Positions 33,530 to 43,156 of a stretch of 64,000 bases of DNA are shown here, piece by piece. The notes under the pieces were generated by a model that was not told the DNA's origin, searched no databases, and was given only the letters and a program-made list of their open reading frames with translations. The translations under genes and the position numbers were made by a program. The DNA comes from Microbacterium terrisoli (GTDB lineage: Bacteria; Actinomycetota; Actinomycetes; Actinomycetales; Microbacteriaceae). Position 1 is the stretch's first letter. Each line of letters starts with the position of its first letter. Location: assembly GCF_030866805.1 (NCBI RefSeq), contig NZ_CP133019.1:1798001-1862000 (forward strand), given 5' to 3'.

Positions 33530-34446
33530 GAACCGGCCACCGGTTCGTCCACGCGCAACCCGCGCCACCAGTCCGCGGCATCCATGGCGGGTCGCCCTGC
33601 CGGCTGCACGCGCTCCAGCGCGATCGGCTCGGTCGCCGTTCCCACCAGCACGCGTTCGCCGTCCTGTCCGAACCGTCCGGGCGTCAGCCGCAGCTCGGTG
33701 TCGGCCGGGGCGGCGGCGAGCACCTTCAGCCGCGCGCCGTCGATCGTCGTGTACGCCCCCGGTTCGGGCGTCGTGCCCTGCCAGCGTGCCAGCACGCGCT
33801 CGGCAGGCTCGTCCCACCGCAGGAGCGCGTCGCCGAGGGTGAGTTTCGGGGCCGGAGTGGGCTCGCCGGTCTGGGGCCGCGCGGTGCTCGTTCCCCCGCC
33901 GACGGCGGTCACGACGTCTTCGAGCAGGTACGCCCCGCGGTGGGCCAGCGCATCCAGCACATCGCCTGCGGTCGCAAGCGGCGGGATGTCGTAGCGCAGC
34001 TCGCCGAGGATCTCACCGGTGTCCAGCCCGGTCTGCAGCTGGAAGACGCCGGCGCCGGTGGTCGCGTCGCCGGCGATGAGCGCATGCTGAACAGGTGCCG
34101 CGCCCCGCCAGCGCGGCAGCAGGGAGAAGTGCAGATTGACCCAGCCGTGCACAGGGCCGCTCAGCAGCGGTTCACGCACCAGGCCGCCGTAGGCCACGAT
34201 CACACCGAGATCCGGCGCCGCCGCCAGGATCGTCTCGGTGGCATCGTCATCCAGGCGCGCCGCCTTCATGATCGGCAGATCGAGGTCGGCGGCCGCCTGC
34301 GCGACCGGAGACGGCGTCAGGATGCGCTTGCGTCCGAGCGGCGCATCCGGTCGGGTGACCACCAGGACGATGTCGTGGCCGGATGCCGCGAGCCGCTGCA
34401 GCGACGGGACGGCGGCGGCAGGGGTTCCTGCGAAGACGACGCGCAT
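33526..34446 (-). CDS. fmt: Methionyl-tRNA formyltransferase
   Basis: A 306-residue enzyme that formylates initiator Met-tRNA using 10-formyl-THF. It starts MRVVFAGTPAAAVPSL. The catalytic triad is in VNLHFSLLPRWRGAAPVQHAL (Asn, His) and the Asp of TGLDTGEIL. The C-terminal domain follows. Formylation confirms bacterial-type initiation. It overlaps rsmB by 4 bp and follows priA after 14 nt. Confidence 0.97.
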   Translation of the reverse strand: MRVVFAGTPAAAVPSLQRLAASGHDIVLVVTRPDAPLGRKRILTPSPVAQAAADLDLPIMKAARLDDDATETILAAAPDLGVIVAYGGLVREPLLSGPVHGWVNLHFSLLPRWRGAAPVQHALIAGDATTGAGVFQLQTGLDTGEILGELRYDIPPLATAGDVLDALAHRGAYLLEDVVTAVGGGTSTARPQTGEPTPAPKLTLGDALLRWDEPAERVLARWQGTTPEPGAYTTIDGARLKVLAAAPADTELRLTPGRFGQDGERVLVGTATEPIALERVQPAGRPAMDAADWWRGLRVDEPVAGS

Positions 34447-34460
34447 TCTCTCCTCGTTTC

Positions 34461-36506
34461 TCACAGCTCGGGATCGAGCACATCGACGCGTACTCTGAGT
34501 GTATTGCGCGGGCCTGTGGGCCTTCCCTTGGCGGGGCGCCGGGTGCGCAGCGCAGCGGTCACGACCGCGCCGCGCAACGCGTCGGTGATGGCCGCCCCCG
34601 ACCGGTAGGGAAAGCGGACCAGAGCGCGGGTCGTGGCCTGTGCGCGATCGGCGTCGGAGATCGGCTGATGCTCCACCGGGCCGAGGACCGCATCGGCCGG
34701 CAGTGCGGCGTCGGCGGCGCGCACAGCGGCAATGGCCGCCGTGATCTCCTGCGGGGTGCCCTCGATCGCCGCGACCCGCACGCTGGGCGGCATCTTCAGC
34801 GGTGACCGCTCGGCCAGCTCGGCCCGTGCGTAGGCGGGTTGCGTCCACGTGGCCAGGGCGCGGGCGACCGGACCGGTCACCCCCACCAGGTGCACGGGGG
34901 CGCCGGGCGCGGCCAGCGCGGCCGCGTTCGACCACCAGCGCAGGCACGACTCCCCGATCCGCAGGTCATCCGCCTGCAGCATGCGGTCGCCGTCCAACAG
35001 CAGCACGGCGCGATAGCCGCCGTCGGCAACCGGTTCGGCGCCCCGGGTGGCGATGACGAGCCCGGGCTGCCGGTCGACACGCAGCAACGGATGCTCTCCG
35101 TCCGAGACGATGATGCGGGTCCCGGCGAACGCCCGTCCGAGCTCGTCGGCGGTGCGTTCGCTTCCCGACGACGCCATGCGCACCCGGTCCGACCCGCAAT
35201 GGACGCACTCCCACCCGGTGGCCGCACGGCCGCACCAGCCGCAGTCGGGAACGGCGCCGTGGCGGCGCGCGCGCAGCGGGCCCCCACAATGACGGCAGCG
35301 TGCAGGATGTCGGCACTCGGCACACACCAGCGACGGCGCATACCCGGGTCGGGCGACCTGCACCAGCACGGGGCCGGCCCGCAGGCCCTCGCGGGCAGCG
35401 GTGAACGCGGCCGAGGGCACACGTGAGCCGCGTGCCTCGCCCTGCTGGGTCGCCGACAGCACGACGCGCGGCGAAATGCGGCGTGCGGGTGCGATCTCAC
35501 GCACCCAGCCCGTCTCGACCAGCCGCTGCACGTCGGTGGTGCGGGTGTGCCCGGCAAGCAGCAGCGCACAGCCGTCGAGTTCTTGGCGCACGAGGGCGGC
35601 GTCTCGGGCATGCACCCCGGGGCTGAGCGGCTCACTGAGCAGCAGGTCGCCATCGTCCCACAGGGCGATCAACCCGACATCGGGGGCAGGCGCGTAGACG
35701 GCCGAGCGGTTGCCGATCACCACGCACGGTGCCGGCTCGAGCAGCCGCAGATAGTCGGCGTAGCGCTGCGGGCCCGTGCGGCGTGCGTCCGCGCGGACGA
35801 CCGCGTCCGGTGGCAGCAGTGCCGCCAGGGCTGCCGCCAACTGCTCCTGGTCTCGGTAGTCGGGGGTGACGACGATGGCGCTGTGCCCTTCAGCGAGGGT
35901 GAGAGTCGCGGCGGCGGCCAGTTCGAGGGCCCATCCCGCGATCGTGACATCGCCGGCCGGGCCCGCAGTCTCGGCAGTGTCTGCGGGCGGCGACCCCGGA
36001 ACGGTCACCGGCCGCGGCGAGGCGTCGATGGCGATGCGGCCGCCGCGTGCCAGCGCGTCGGCCAGACCCGGGTATGCGGCCAGCACACGCGACGCGCGGG
36101 CCACGGCATCCTCGCCCACGATCACCGGCTCGCTCTGCGCGCGAGCTCGCCATGTCTTCTCGGCGCGCACCATGCGTCTGGGGATGACCAGGCGCAGGAT
36201 GTCGCCCGCTCCCCCGGCGGCGCGGTCGGCCACACGACGCGCCAGGGCGTAGAGCCCGGGCGTGAGCACCGGTACGGGCGAGATCACCGTGTCCAGATCG
36301 GACAGCGGTCGGTCGGCGGGATCGGCGTCGATGATCTCGACGATGTAGCCGTCGATGATGCGCCCGGCGCTGCGCAAGGGCACGCGCACCCGCACTCCCG
36401 GCGCCGCCTCCGCGGCGAGCTCGTCGGGGATGGCATAGTCGAACAGCCGATCCAGCTGCGGCAGCGGCGAATCCATCAGCACGCGTGCCACGCGCCGCGC
36501 GGTCAT
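34461..36506 (-). CDS. priA: PriA-like primosomal protein N', degenerate ATPase
   Basis: A 681-residue PriA homologue for replication restart. The N-terminal DNA-binding domain has DSPLPQLDRLFDYAIP and GVRVRVPLR. The helicase Walker A GxGKT is absent (the equivalent place reads ALELAAAATLTLAEGHSA), and the DEEH box is WDDGDLLL, so ATP hydrolysis is improbable. The zinc-binding cysteines remain at about residues 393-436 (CAEC, CRHC, CGWC, CVHC). Loss of the ATPase motifs is characteristic of actinobacterial PriA, so it is probably a structural primosome protein. It starts 1 nt behind metK. Confidence 0.9.
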   Translation of the reverse strand: MTARRVARVLMDSPLPQLDRLFDYAIPDELAAEAAPGVRVRVPLRSAGRIIDGYIVEIIDADPADRPLSDLDTVISPVPVLTPGLYALARRVADRAAGGAGDILRLVIPRRMVRAEKTWRARAQSEPVIVGEDAVARASRVLAAYPGLADALARGGRIAIDASPRPVTVPGSPPADTAETAGPAGDVTIAGWALELAAAATLTLAEGHSAIVVTPDYRDQEQLAAALAALLPPDAVVRADARRTGPQRYADYLRLLEPAPCVVIGNRSAVYAPAPDVGLIALWDDGDLLLSEPLSPGVHARDAALVRQELDGCALLLAGHTRTTDVQRLVETGWVREIAPARRISPRVVLSATQQGEARGSRVPSAAFTAAREGLRAGPVLVQVARPGYAPSLVCAECRHPARCRHCGGPLRARRHGAVPDCGWCGRAATGWECVHCGSDRVRMASSGSERTADELGRAFAGTRIIVSDGEHPLLRVDRQPGLVIATRGAEPVADGGYRAVLLLDGDRMLQADDLRIGESCLRWWSNAAALAAPGAPVHLVGVTGPVARALATWTQPAYARAELAERSPLKMPPSVRVAAIEGTPQEITAAIAAVRAADAALPADAVLGPVEHQPISDADRAQATTRALVRFPYRSGAAITDALRGAVVTAALRTRRPAKGRPTGPRNTLRVRVDVLDPEL

Positions 36507-36507
36507 C

Positions 36508-37701
36508 TCAGATTCCGGCGGCCTGGCGCAGCTCGTCGACGCGGTCGGTGCGCTCCCAGGTGAAGTCGGGCAACTCTCGTCCGAAGTGGCCGTATGCCGC
36601 GGTCTGCGCATAGATCGGTCGCAGCAGGTCGAGCTGTTGGATGATCGCGCGCGGGCGCAGGTCGAACACCTCGCGGATGGCGCGTGTGATCTGCTCGTCG
36701 GGAATCGCTCCCGTGCCGAACGTCTCGACATACAGGCCCACCGGGCTCGCCTTGCCGATCGCGTAGGCGACCTGCACTTCGAGTCGGCGTGCGAACCCTG
36801 CCGCGACGGCGTTCTTGGCGACCCAGCGCATCGCGTACGCCCCCGAGCGGTCGACCTTCGAGGGGTCCTTGCCGCTGAACGCGCCCCCGCCGTGGCGGGC
36901 CGCTCCCCCGTACGTGTCGATGATGATCTTGCGCCCGGTCAGGCCCGCATCGCCCTTCGGTCCCCCGATGACGAACGCGCCGGCGGGGTTGATGTAGAAG
37001 TCCGTGCCCGAGGCATCCAGCCCCGTGGCCTCGAGCACCGGGTCGATCACCTCGGCACGCACGGCTGCACGCAGCGCGGCCAGTGAGATGTCGGGCTGGT
37101 GCTGCGTGGAGAGCACCACCGTCTCGATCGTGCGCGGGATGTCGCCCTCGAAGCCGACGGTGACCTGCGTCTTGCCGTCGGGTCGCAGGAACGGCAGCGA
37201 TCCGGAGCGCCGGGCCTCGCTCAGCCGCTCGGCCAGCCGGTGGGCGGTCCATGCCGTGATCGGCATGAGCTGCGGCGTCTCGGTGGTCGCGTAGCCGAAC
37301 ATGATGCCCTGATCGCCCGCACCGAGTTCGTCGATCGGATCGCTCGAGCCGTCGCGCTGCTCGAGGGCATGATCCACCCCGCTGGCGATGTCGCTGGACT
37401 GCTCGCCGATCGAGACGCTCACGCCGCACGAGTCGCCGTCGAACCCGGTGTCGCTCGAGGTGTAGCCGATGCGATTGACCACCGCCCGAACAGTGCCCGG
37501 CACGTCCGCCCAGGCTTCGGTGCGCACCTCGCCGGCCACGTGCACCAGGCCCGTCGTCACCAGCGTCTCGACGGCCACCCGGCTGCCCGGGTCCTTCGCG
37601 AGAAGCTCATCGAGGATGCTGTCCGAGATCTGGTCGCAGATCTTGTCGGGGTGCCCCTCGGTGACGGACTCGGACGTGAACAGGCGCAACTGCGGCATCA
37701 T
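36508..37701 (-). CDS. metK: S-adenosylmethionine synthetase
   Basis: A 397-residue enzyme that makes SAM from ATP and methionine. The signatures are [27 protein letters not shown] and [19 protein letters not shown]. Two adjacent ATG codons start the frame (37701 and 37698); GGGAG is spaced better for the second. No SAM riboswitch is visible upstream, but a strong hairpin separates it from rpoZ. Confidence 0.97.
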   Translation of the reverse strand: MMPQLRLFTSESVTEGHPDKICDQISDSILDELLAKDPGSRVAVETLVTTGLVHVAGEVRTEAWADVPGTVRAVVNRIGYTSSDTGFDGDSCGVSVSIGEQSSDIASGVDHALEQRDGSSDPIDELGAGDQGIMFGYATTETPQLMPITAWTAHRLAERLSEARRSGSLPFLRPDGKTQVTVGFEGDIPRTIETVVLSTQHQPDISLAALRAAVRAEVIDPVLEATGLDASGTDFYINPAGAFVIGGPKGDAGLTGRKIIIDTYGGAARHGGGAFSGKDPSKVDRSGAYAMRWVAKNAVAAGFARRLEVQVAYAIGKASPVGLYVETFGTGAIPDEQITRAIREVFDLRPRAIIQQLDLLRPIYAQTAAYGHFGRELPDFTWERTDRVDELRQAAGI

Positions 37702-37734
37702 GCTCCCTGGACTGAAGACGGACGGGCACCAGTA

Positions 37735-37770
37735 TGCCCCCAGCCGCCGACACGGCGGACACTGGGGGCA
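37735..37770 (-). terminator. Strong hairpin between rpoZ and metK
   Basis: TGCCCCCAG and CTGGGGGCA form a 9-bp stem, continued by CCGCCG/CGGCGG with a 3-nt bulge on one side and a loop of 3 nt. It lies 22 nt behind the rpoZ stop and 34 nt before metK. No U-run follows. It could be a terminator, attenuator or processing site that separates rpoZ from metK output. Confidence 0.6.
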
Positions 37771-37792
37771 CTGGATGACAGACGATGACCGA

Positions 37793-38047
37793 TTACTCGG
37801 CGCGGCGCAGTCGCAGCTTGTCTTCGTGGATCTCGTGCAGAGCGATCGTGAGCGGCTTGTCTTCGACGGTCGAGTCCACGAGCGGTCCCACGTTGTCGAA
37901 CAGGTTGCCCTCGTGCAGGTCGGAGTAGTAGTCGTTGATCTGACGTGCGCGCTTGGACGCGAAGATCACGAGCTGGTACTTCGAGTCGACCTTCTCGAGC
38001 AGGTTGTCGATGGGGGGATCGATGATGCCTTGGTTCGTTCCGGCCAT
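37793..38047 (-). CDS. rpoZ: RNA polymerase omega subunit
   Basis: An 84-residue omega subunit, which helps assemble beta' in RNA polymerase. The core is [21 protein letters not shown], followed by actinobacterial [16 protein letters not shown] lies 6 nt before the ATG, one of the best ribosome sites in the window. It follows gmk, as in most bacteria. Confidence 0.96.
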   Translation of the reverse strand: MAGTNQGIIDPPIDNLLEKVDSKYQLVIFASKRARQINDYYSDLHEGNLFDNVGPLVDSTVEDKPLTIALHEIHEDKLRLRRAE

Positions 38048-38141
38048 GGGAACCTCCTGAGTATGGGATGAACGTCGATGCCGCACCCGAACGGTACGGA
38101 AGGCGGGGCGCCGTGCGTGAGAACACGCTGCGCACGCTTCT

Positions 38142-38147
38142 ATTCTA
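38142..38147 (-). promoter_or_regulatory. -10 box for rpoZ overlapping the gmk stop
   Basis: TAGAAT on the minus strand begins with the gmk TAG stop (38147-38145). Transcription would start near 38134 and give rpoZ an 87-nt leader. A -35 match is not clear. Confidence 0.4.
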
Positions 38148-39041
38148 GCGGGCCAGTGCGGCGACCTCGGCGGCGGCGCGGGCGACGTCGTCGTTGACGA
38201 CGAAATGGTCGAATTCGTGCTGCGCCGCAAGCTCGGTGCGCGCTGTGCGCAGACGGCGTGCGCGTTCTTCTTCGCCTTCGGTGCCGCGACCGACCAGCCG
38301 ATGCACCAGCTCGTCCCACGACGGCGGCAGCAGGAACACCAGCGCAGCCGACGGGTCGGCACTGCGCACCTGCCTGGCACCCTGCAGGTCGATCTCCAGG
38401 AGCACGGTCCGGCCGTCCGCCAGCGCCCGCTCGATGGGGCCGCGCGGAGTGCCATAGCGGTACTTGTTGTGAACGGTGGCGTGTTCGAGCAGTTCGCCCG
38501 CGGCCACCAGTCGGTCGAACTCGGCGTCGTCGACGAAGAAGTAGTGCTCGCCCTCGACCTCGCCGGGGCGTGCAGGCCGCGTGGTGGCAGACACCGACAG
38601 CAGCATGGCGGGGTGGTGCGCCTTGATCTCGGCGGCCACCGTGCCTTTGCCGACGGCAGTCGGCCCGGCCAGGACCACCAGGCGGCTGCGTCCGGCGCGA
38701 GCCTGCGGCTCGGGGAAGCGCCCGTCCAACCAGGCACCCAGCGCCTTCTGCTGCCGCACGCCGAGACCCCCCAGCCGCTTGACCGGTGAGATCTCGAGCT
38801 GGGCCAGCACACGGTCGCGCTTGCCCTCCCCGATCGCCGGCAGCGCGGTCAGGAACTCCGTGACGCGCATCGTGGCCGCCGGCCCTGCAGGATCGGACTT
38901 CGCGCGCCGCAGCACAGCCTGCGGCCAGATGACCCGGGTGGCGATGTCGCGTTTCAGGCTCGCGCGCGCGCGACGGGCCGCAACGGCTTTGCGGGATGCC
39001 GCGGCCCGGTCGACCTCGGGGGGATGTTGGGCGTCAACCAC
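38145..39041 (-). CDS. gmk: Guanylate kinase with N-terminal mIHF domain (fusion)
   Basis: A 298-residue protein. Residues about 15-110 match the actinobacterial integration host factor mIHF ([13 protein letters not shown], then a helix-two-turn-helix [20 protein letters not shown] and [20 protein letters not shown]). Residues 120-298 are a complete guanylate kinase with P-loop GPTAVGKGT (126-134) and [16 protein letters not shown]. Kinase output is GDP from GMP. In mycobacteria mihF is a separate gene just upstream of gmk; here the two are one frame with no internal start that is clearly favoured. DNA binding by the fused enzyme is inference. Confidence 0.9.
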   Translation of the reverse strand: MVDAQHPPEVDRAAASRKAVAARRARASLKRDIATRVIWPQAVLRRAKSDPAGPAATMRVTEFLTALPAIGEGKRDRVLAQLEISPVKRLGGLGVRQQKALGAWLDGRFPEPQARAGRSRLVVLAGPTAVGKGTVAAEIKAHHPAMLLSVSATTRPARPGEVEGEHYFFVDDAEFDRLVAAGELLEHATVHNKYRYGTPRGPIERALADGRTVLLEIDLQGARQVRSADPSAALVFLLPPSWDELVHRLVGRGTEGEEERARRLRTARTELAAQHEFDHFVVNDDVARAAAEVAALAR

Positions 39042-39047
39042 GTCTCG

Positions 39048-39869
39048 TCAGGCCTCCAGTTCAGCCAGGTGCTGCTCGATGGCATCCGCCAGCCCGGTCG
39101 GACCGGCGGAGAGGATGCTGCGACTCGCGCTGGCGAGCACGTGCGGCGCGAGGCCGCCGAAGAGCGCATCGGCATCCTCCAGTCTCGCACCCTGATGACC
39201 GAATCCCGGTGCGAGCAGCGGCATGCCTTCCAGCAGGTCGGCGGTGAGTCCGAACCGAGCCCGATCCACCGTCGCCCCCACCACCAGTCCGAGGCTGCGC
39301 ACCGGCGCATCCGAATCTTCGAGAAGCGCTACCGACCGGGCCACCGACGCTGCCACCGGCTCACCCGCGACGGTGGCGGTCTGCAGTGCTGCAGCCTCGG
39401 GGTTGCTGGTCGCGGCCAGGACGAACAGGCCCTTGCCGTGCGCGAGAGCGTACTGGGCGGCGCCTTCCAACGCGCCCACGCCGAGGTACGGGCTGACTGT
39501 CACGGCGTCGGCCTCCAAGGGCGAGCCGGGTGTCAGCCAGGATTCGGCATAGGCCGCCATCGTCGACCCGATGTCTCCGCGCTTGACGTCGGCGATCACG
39601 AGCAGACCCGCCGCGCGGGCCGCGCCCAGTACATCCTCGAGCGCCGCGTAGCCGGCCGATCCCCATCGCTCGAAGAACGAGACCTGGGGTTTGACCACCG
39701 CGACGCGTCCGGCCGCCGCCTCCACCACGCGCAGCCCGAATGCGCGCACGCCCTCGGCCGAGGCATCCAGCCCCCACGCCTCCAGCAGACCGGCGTGCGG
39801 GTCGATTCCCACGCACAGCCTCCCTCGGGCAGCGACCGCGGCCTGCAGCCGCGCGCCGAACGCGCTCAC
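39048..39869 (-). CDS. pyrF: Orotidine 5'-phosphate decarboxylase, type 2
   Basis: A 273-residue enzyme for the last UMP step. The catalytic Lys-Asp motif is [13 protein letters not shown]. The [14 protein letters not shown] start and APGFGHQG near the end mark the type 2 (long) family of actinobacteria. Its ATG overlaps the carB stop by ATGA; gmk follows after 6 nt. Confidence 0.96.
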   Translation of the reverse strand: MSAFGARLQAAVAARGRLCVGIDPHAGLLEAWGLDASAEGVRAFGLRVVEAAAGRVAVVKPQVSFFERWGSAGYAALEDVLGAARAAGLLVIADVKRGDIGSTMAAYAESWLTPGSPLEADAVTVSPYLGVGALEGAAQYALAHGKGLFVLAATSNPEAAALQTATVAGEPVAASVARSVALLEDSDAPVRSLGLVVGATVDRARFGLTADLLEGMPLLAPGFGHQGARLEDADALFGGLAPHVLASASRSILSAGPTGLADAIEQHLAELEA

Positions 39870-42800
39870 GCGGTGGCCGCCCGCTCTGCGGCGTATTCCT
39901 GCAGGCTGCGCACGTCGAAGCCGTTCCCGGTCGCATCCAGGGCGCTGACAGCGGCGCCCAGGGTGGCGATCGTCGTGAACAGTGCCTTGTCGGCCGCCAC
40001 GGCCGTGGCACGGATCTCGTATCCGTCGGCACGGGCCGACATGCCGCTGGGCGTGTTCACGATGATGTCGATGTCACCGCGGTCGATCAGATCCACGATG
40101 TTCTCGGCGCCCGACCCGGCCGTCTCGCTGAACTTGCGCACGACGGTGACGTCGATGCCGTTGCGGGTGAGGATCTCGGCGGTGCCCGTGGTCGCCATGA
40201 GGCGATAGCCCATCTGCTGCAGGCGGTGCGCGGGCAGGATCACTGCGCGCTTGTCGGAGTCGGCGACCGAGATGAACACCGTGCCGCTGCGCGGGATGCC
40301 GCCGTAGGCCGCCGCCTGGCTCTTGGCGAACGCCGTCGGGAAGTCGCGGTCGAAGCCCATGACCTCGCCGGTGGAGCGCATCTCGGGCCCGAGCACGGAG
40401 TCGACGGTCTTGCCTTCGACGGTGCGGAACCGTTTGAAAGGCAGCACCGCCTCTTTGACCGCGACCGGTGCGTTCAGCGGCACGGTGGAGCCGTCGCCGG
40501 ATGCCGGCAGCAGACCCTCCTCACGCAATTCGGCGATGGTGGCCCCCGCCATGATGCGCGCCGCGGCCTTGGCCAGCGGCGTGCCCAGAGCCTTCGAGAC
40601 GAAGGGCACGGTACGGCTGGCCCGCGGGTTGGCCTCGATCACGTACAGCACGCCGGCGCTGACGGCGAACTGCACGTTCAGCAGACCCCGCACGCCCACC
40701 CCTTCGGCGATGCCGCGGGTGGCTTCGCGCACACGGTCGATCTCGGTGCGGCCCAGGCTCATCGGCGGCAGGGCGCAGCTGGAATCGCCGGAGTGGATGC
40801 CGGCCTCTTCGAGGTGCTCCATGATGCCGCCGATGAACAGCTCGTCTCCGTCGAACAGAGCGTCCACGTCGATCTCGATCGCGTCGTCGAGGAACCGGTC
40901 GACCAGCAGCGGCTTGCCCTCGCCGATGATGGCGGCATCGCCGATGCGCACGAAGTAGTCGCGCAGGCTCGGCGTGTCGTAGACGATCTCCATTCCGCGT
41001 CCGCCGAGGACGAAACTCGGGCGCACGAGCACCGGGTAGCCGATCTCCTCGGCCACCGTGACGGCGCCGTCTGCGTCGATCGCGGTGCCGTGCCGTGGTG
41101 CGACGAGGCCTGCGGCGTCCAGGATGTCGCTGAACAGTCCTCGCTCCTCGGCGAGGTCGATGGCTGCAGGCTTCGTACCGAGAATCGTGTATCCGGCATC
41201 CTCGATGCCTTTGGCCAGTCCGAGCGGTGTCTGCCCGCCCAGCTGGCAGATCACGCCGAGAATCGTGCCGGACTGCTCTTCGGCGTGCAGCACCTCGAGC
41301 ACGTCTTCGAGCGTGAGCGGCTCGAAGTAGAGTCGGTCGCTCGTGTCGTAGTCGGTCGAGACGGTCTCGGGGTTGCAGTTGACCATGATGGTCTCGAACC
41401 CGGCGTCGGCCAGCGCGAACGAGGCGTGCACGCACGAGTAGTCGAACTCGACGCCCTGCCCGATGCGGTTCGGGCCGGAGCCGATGATGACGACCTTGGT
41501 GCGATCCGACGCGGTGACCTCGGTCTCGGCGTCGTAACTCGAGTAGTGGTACGGGGTGAGGGCGGGGAACTCCCCCGCGCAGGTGTCGACGGTCTTGTAG
41601 ACAGGACGGATCCCGAGCCCGTGCCGCACACCGCGCACCTCGGCCTCACCCGACCCGCGCAGCTGTGCGATCTGAACGTCCGAGAACCCGTGGTCCTTCG
41701 CCAGACGGAGGATGTCGTCGTCCAACTCGTCGGCGGAGTGCACCGCATCGGCGACTTCGTTGATGAGAGCTATCTGGTCGAGGAACCAGGGGTCCATCGC
41801 CGTCGCGTCGAAGAGCTGCTCGACCGTGGCACCCTTGCGCAGCGCCTGCTGGATGGACACGATGCGACCGTCGGTGGGCGTCTTGGACGTCTCGATGAGC
41901 TCATCGACCGTGCGCTTCTCCTCACCCCAGTGAAAGCTCGACCCGCGCTTCTCGACCGAGCGCAGCGCCTTCTGCAGCGCCGTCGTGTAGTTGCGGCCGA
42001 TCGCCATCGCCTCGCCCACCGACTTCATCGTGGTCGACAGCGTCGGGTCTGCGGCGGGGAACTTCTCGAACGTGAATCGCGGCACCTTCACGACCACGTA
42101 GTCCAGCGTCGGCTCGAAGCTGGCAGGGGTGACGCGGGTGATGTCGTTCGGGATCTCGTCGAGCCGGTAGCCCAGTGCGAGCTTGGCGGCGATCTTCGCG
42201 ATCGGGAAACCTGTGGCCTTGGACGCCAGCGCCGATGAGCGCGAGACGCGCGGGTTCATCTCGATGACGATGATGCGACCGGTGGCCGGGTCCACGGCGA
42301 ACTGGATGTTGCAGCCGCCGGTGTCCACACCGACGGCGCGGATGATCTCGATCGCGAGGTCGCGCATCTTCTGGTATTCGCGGTCGGTGAGGGTGAGCGC
42401 GGGGGCGACCGTGATGGAGTCACCGGTGTGGACCCCGACCGGGTCGACGTTCTCGATCGAACAGACGACGACGGAGTTGTCTGCGACGTCGCGCATGAGC
42501 TCCAGCTCGTATTCCTTCCACCCGAGGATCGACTCCTCCAGCAGCACCTCGTGCGTGGGCGAATCGTGCAGGCCCGCCCCGGCGATGATGCGCAGGTCGT
42601 GCTCGTTGTAGGCGAAGCCCGAACCGAGCCCGCCCATCGTGAAGCTGGGGCGCACGACCAGCGGGTACCCGAGCTCTTCGGCACCGGCGATGATCTCGTC
42701 CATCGTGTGGCAGATGCGGGATGCCGCGACCTCGCCGCCGATCTCGATGACGAGATCCTTGAAGATCTCGCGGTTCTCGCCCTTCTCGATCGCGTCGGGT

Positions 42801-43156
42801 TTGGCGCCGATGAGCTCGACCTCGTACTTCGCGAGGACACCCCGCTCGAACAGCGCCATCGCGGCGTTCAGTGCGGTCTGTCCGCCCAGCGTCGGCAGGA
42901 TCGCGTCGGGCCGCTCCTTGGCGATGATCGTCTCGATGACCTCGGGCGTGATCGGCTCGACGTAGGTCGCATCGGCGAAGTCCGGGTCGGTCATGATCGT
43001 TGCGGGGTTCGAGTTGACCAGGATCACCCGAACGCCCTCGGCGCGCAGAACGCGACACGCCTGGGTGCCCGAGTAGTCGAACTCGCAGGCCTGACCGATC
43101 ACGATCGGACCGGAGCCGATGACGAGTACGGAGTTGATGTCGTCGCGCTTGGGCAT
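39866..43156 (-). CDS. carB: Carbamoyl-phosphate synthase large chain
   Basis: A 1096-residue enzyme with two ATP-grasp halves that form carbamoyl phosphate from bicarbonate, ammonia and 2 ATP. It starts [21 protein letters not shown]; the second half repeats this as [19 protein letters not shown]-grasp signatures ([26 protein letters not shown]) occur in each half. The C-terminal MGS-like domain (residues about 940-1080) is the regulatory region. The ATG shares one base with the carA stop. Confidence 0.97.
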   Translation of the reverse strand: MPKRDDINSVLVIGSGPIVIGQACEFDYSGTQACRVLRAEGVRVILVNSNPATIMTDPDFADATYVEPITPEVIETIIAKERPDAILPTLGGQTALNAAMALFERGVLAKYEVELIGAKPDAIEKGENREIFKDLVIEIGGEVAASRICHTMDEIIAGAEELGYPLVVRPSFTMGGLGSGFAYNEHDLRIIAGAGLHDSPTHEVLLEESILGWKEYELELMRDVADNSVVVCSIENVDPVGVHTGDSITVAPALTLTDREYQKMRDLAIEIIRAVGVDTGGCNIQFAVDPATGRIIVIEMNPRVSRSSALASKATGFPIAKIAAKLALGYRLDEIPNDITRVTPASFEPTLDYVVVKVPRFTFEKFPAADPTLSTTMKSVGEAMAIGRNYTTALQKALRSVEKRGSSFHWGEEKRTVDELIETSKTPTDGRIVSIQQALRKGATVEQLFDATAMDPWFLDQIALINEVADAVHSADELDDDILRLAKDHGFSDVQIAQLRGSGEAEVRGVRHGLGIRPVYKTVDTCAGEFPALTPYHYSSYDAETEVTASDRTKVVIIGSGPNRIGQGVEFDYSCVHASFALADAGFETIMVNCNPETVSTDYDTSDRLYFEPLTLEDVLEVLHAEEQSGTILGVICQLGGQTPLGLAKGIEDAGYTILGTKPAAIDLAEERGLFSDILDAAGLVAPRHGTAIDADGAVTVAEEIGYPVLVRPSFVLGGRGMEIVYDTPSLRDYFVRIGDAAIIGEGKPLLVDRFLDDAIEIDVDALFDGDELFIGGIMEHLEEAGIHSGDSSCALPPMSLGRTEIDRVREATRGIAEGVGVRGLLNVQFAVSAGVLYVIEANPRASRTVPFVSKALGTPLAKAAARIMAGATIAELREEGLLPASGDGSTVPLNAPVAVKEAVLPFKRFRTVEGKTVDSVLGPEMRSTGEVMGFDRDFPTAFAKSQAAAYGGIPRSGTVFISVADSDKRAVILPAHRLQQMGYRLMATTGTAEILTRNGIDVTVVRKFSETAGSGAENIVDLIDRGDIDIIVNTPSGMSARADGYEIRATAVAADKALFTTIATLGAAVSALDATGNGFDVRSLQEYAAERAATA

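Noticed and set aside
37702-37792. SAM riboswitch upstream of metK
   Set aside because: The strong hairpin lacks the conserved cores of SAM-I, SAM-II or SAM-IV elements.
39740-42238. A plus-strand open frame of about 830 codons opposite carB
   Set aside because: Shadow of carB; no start signal, no recognisable fold.
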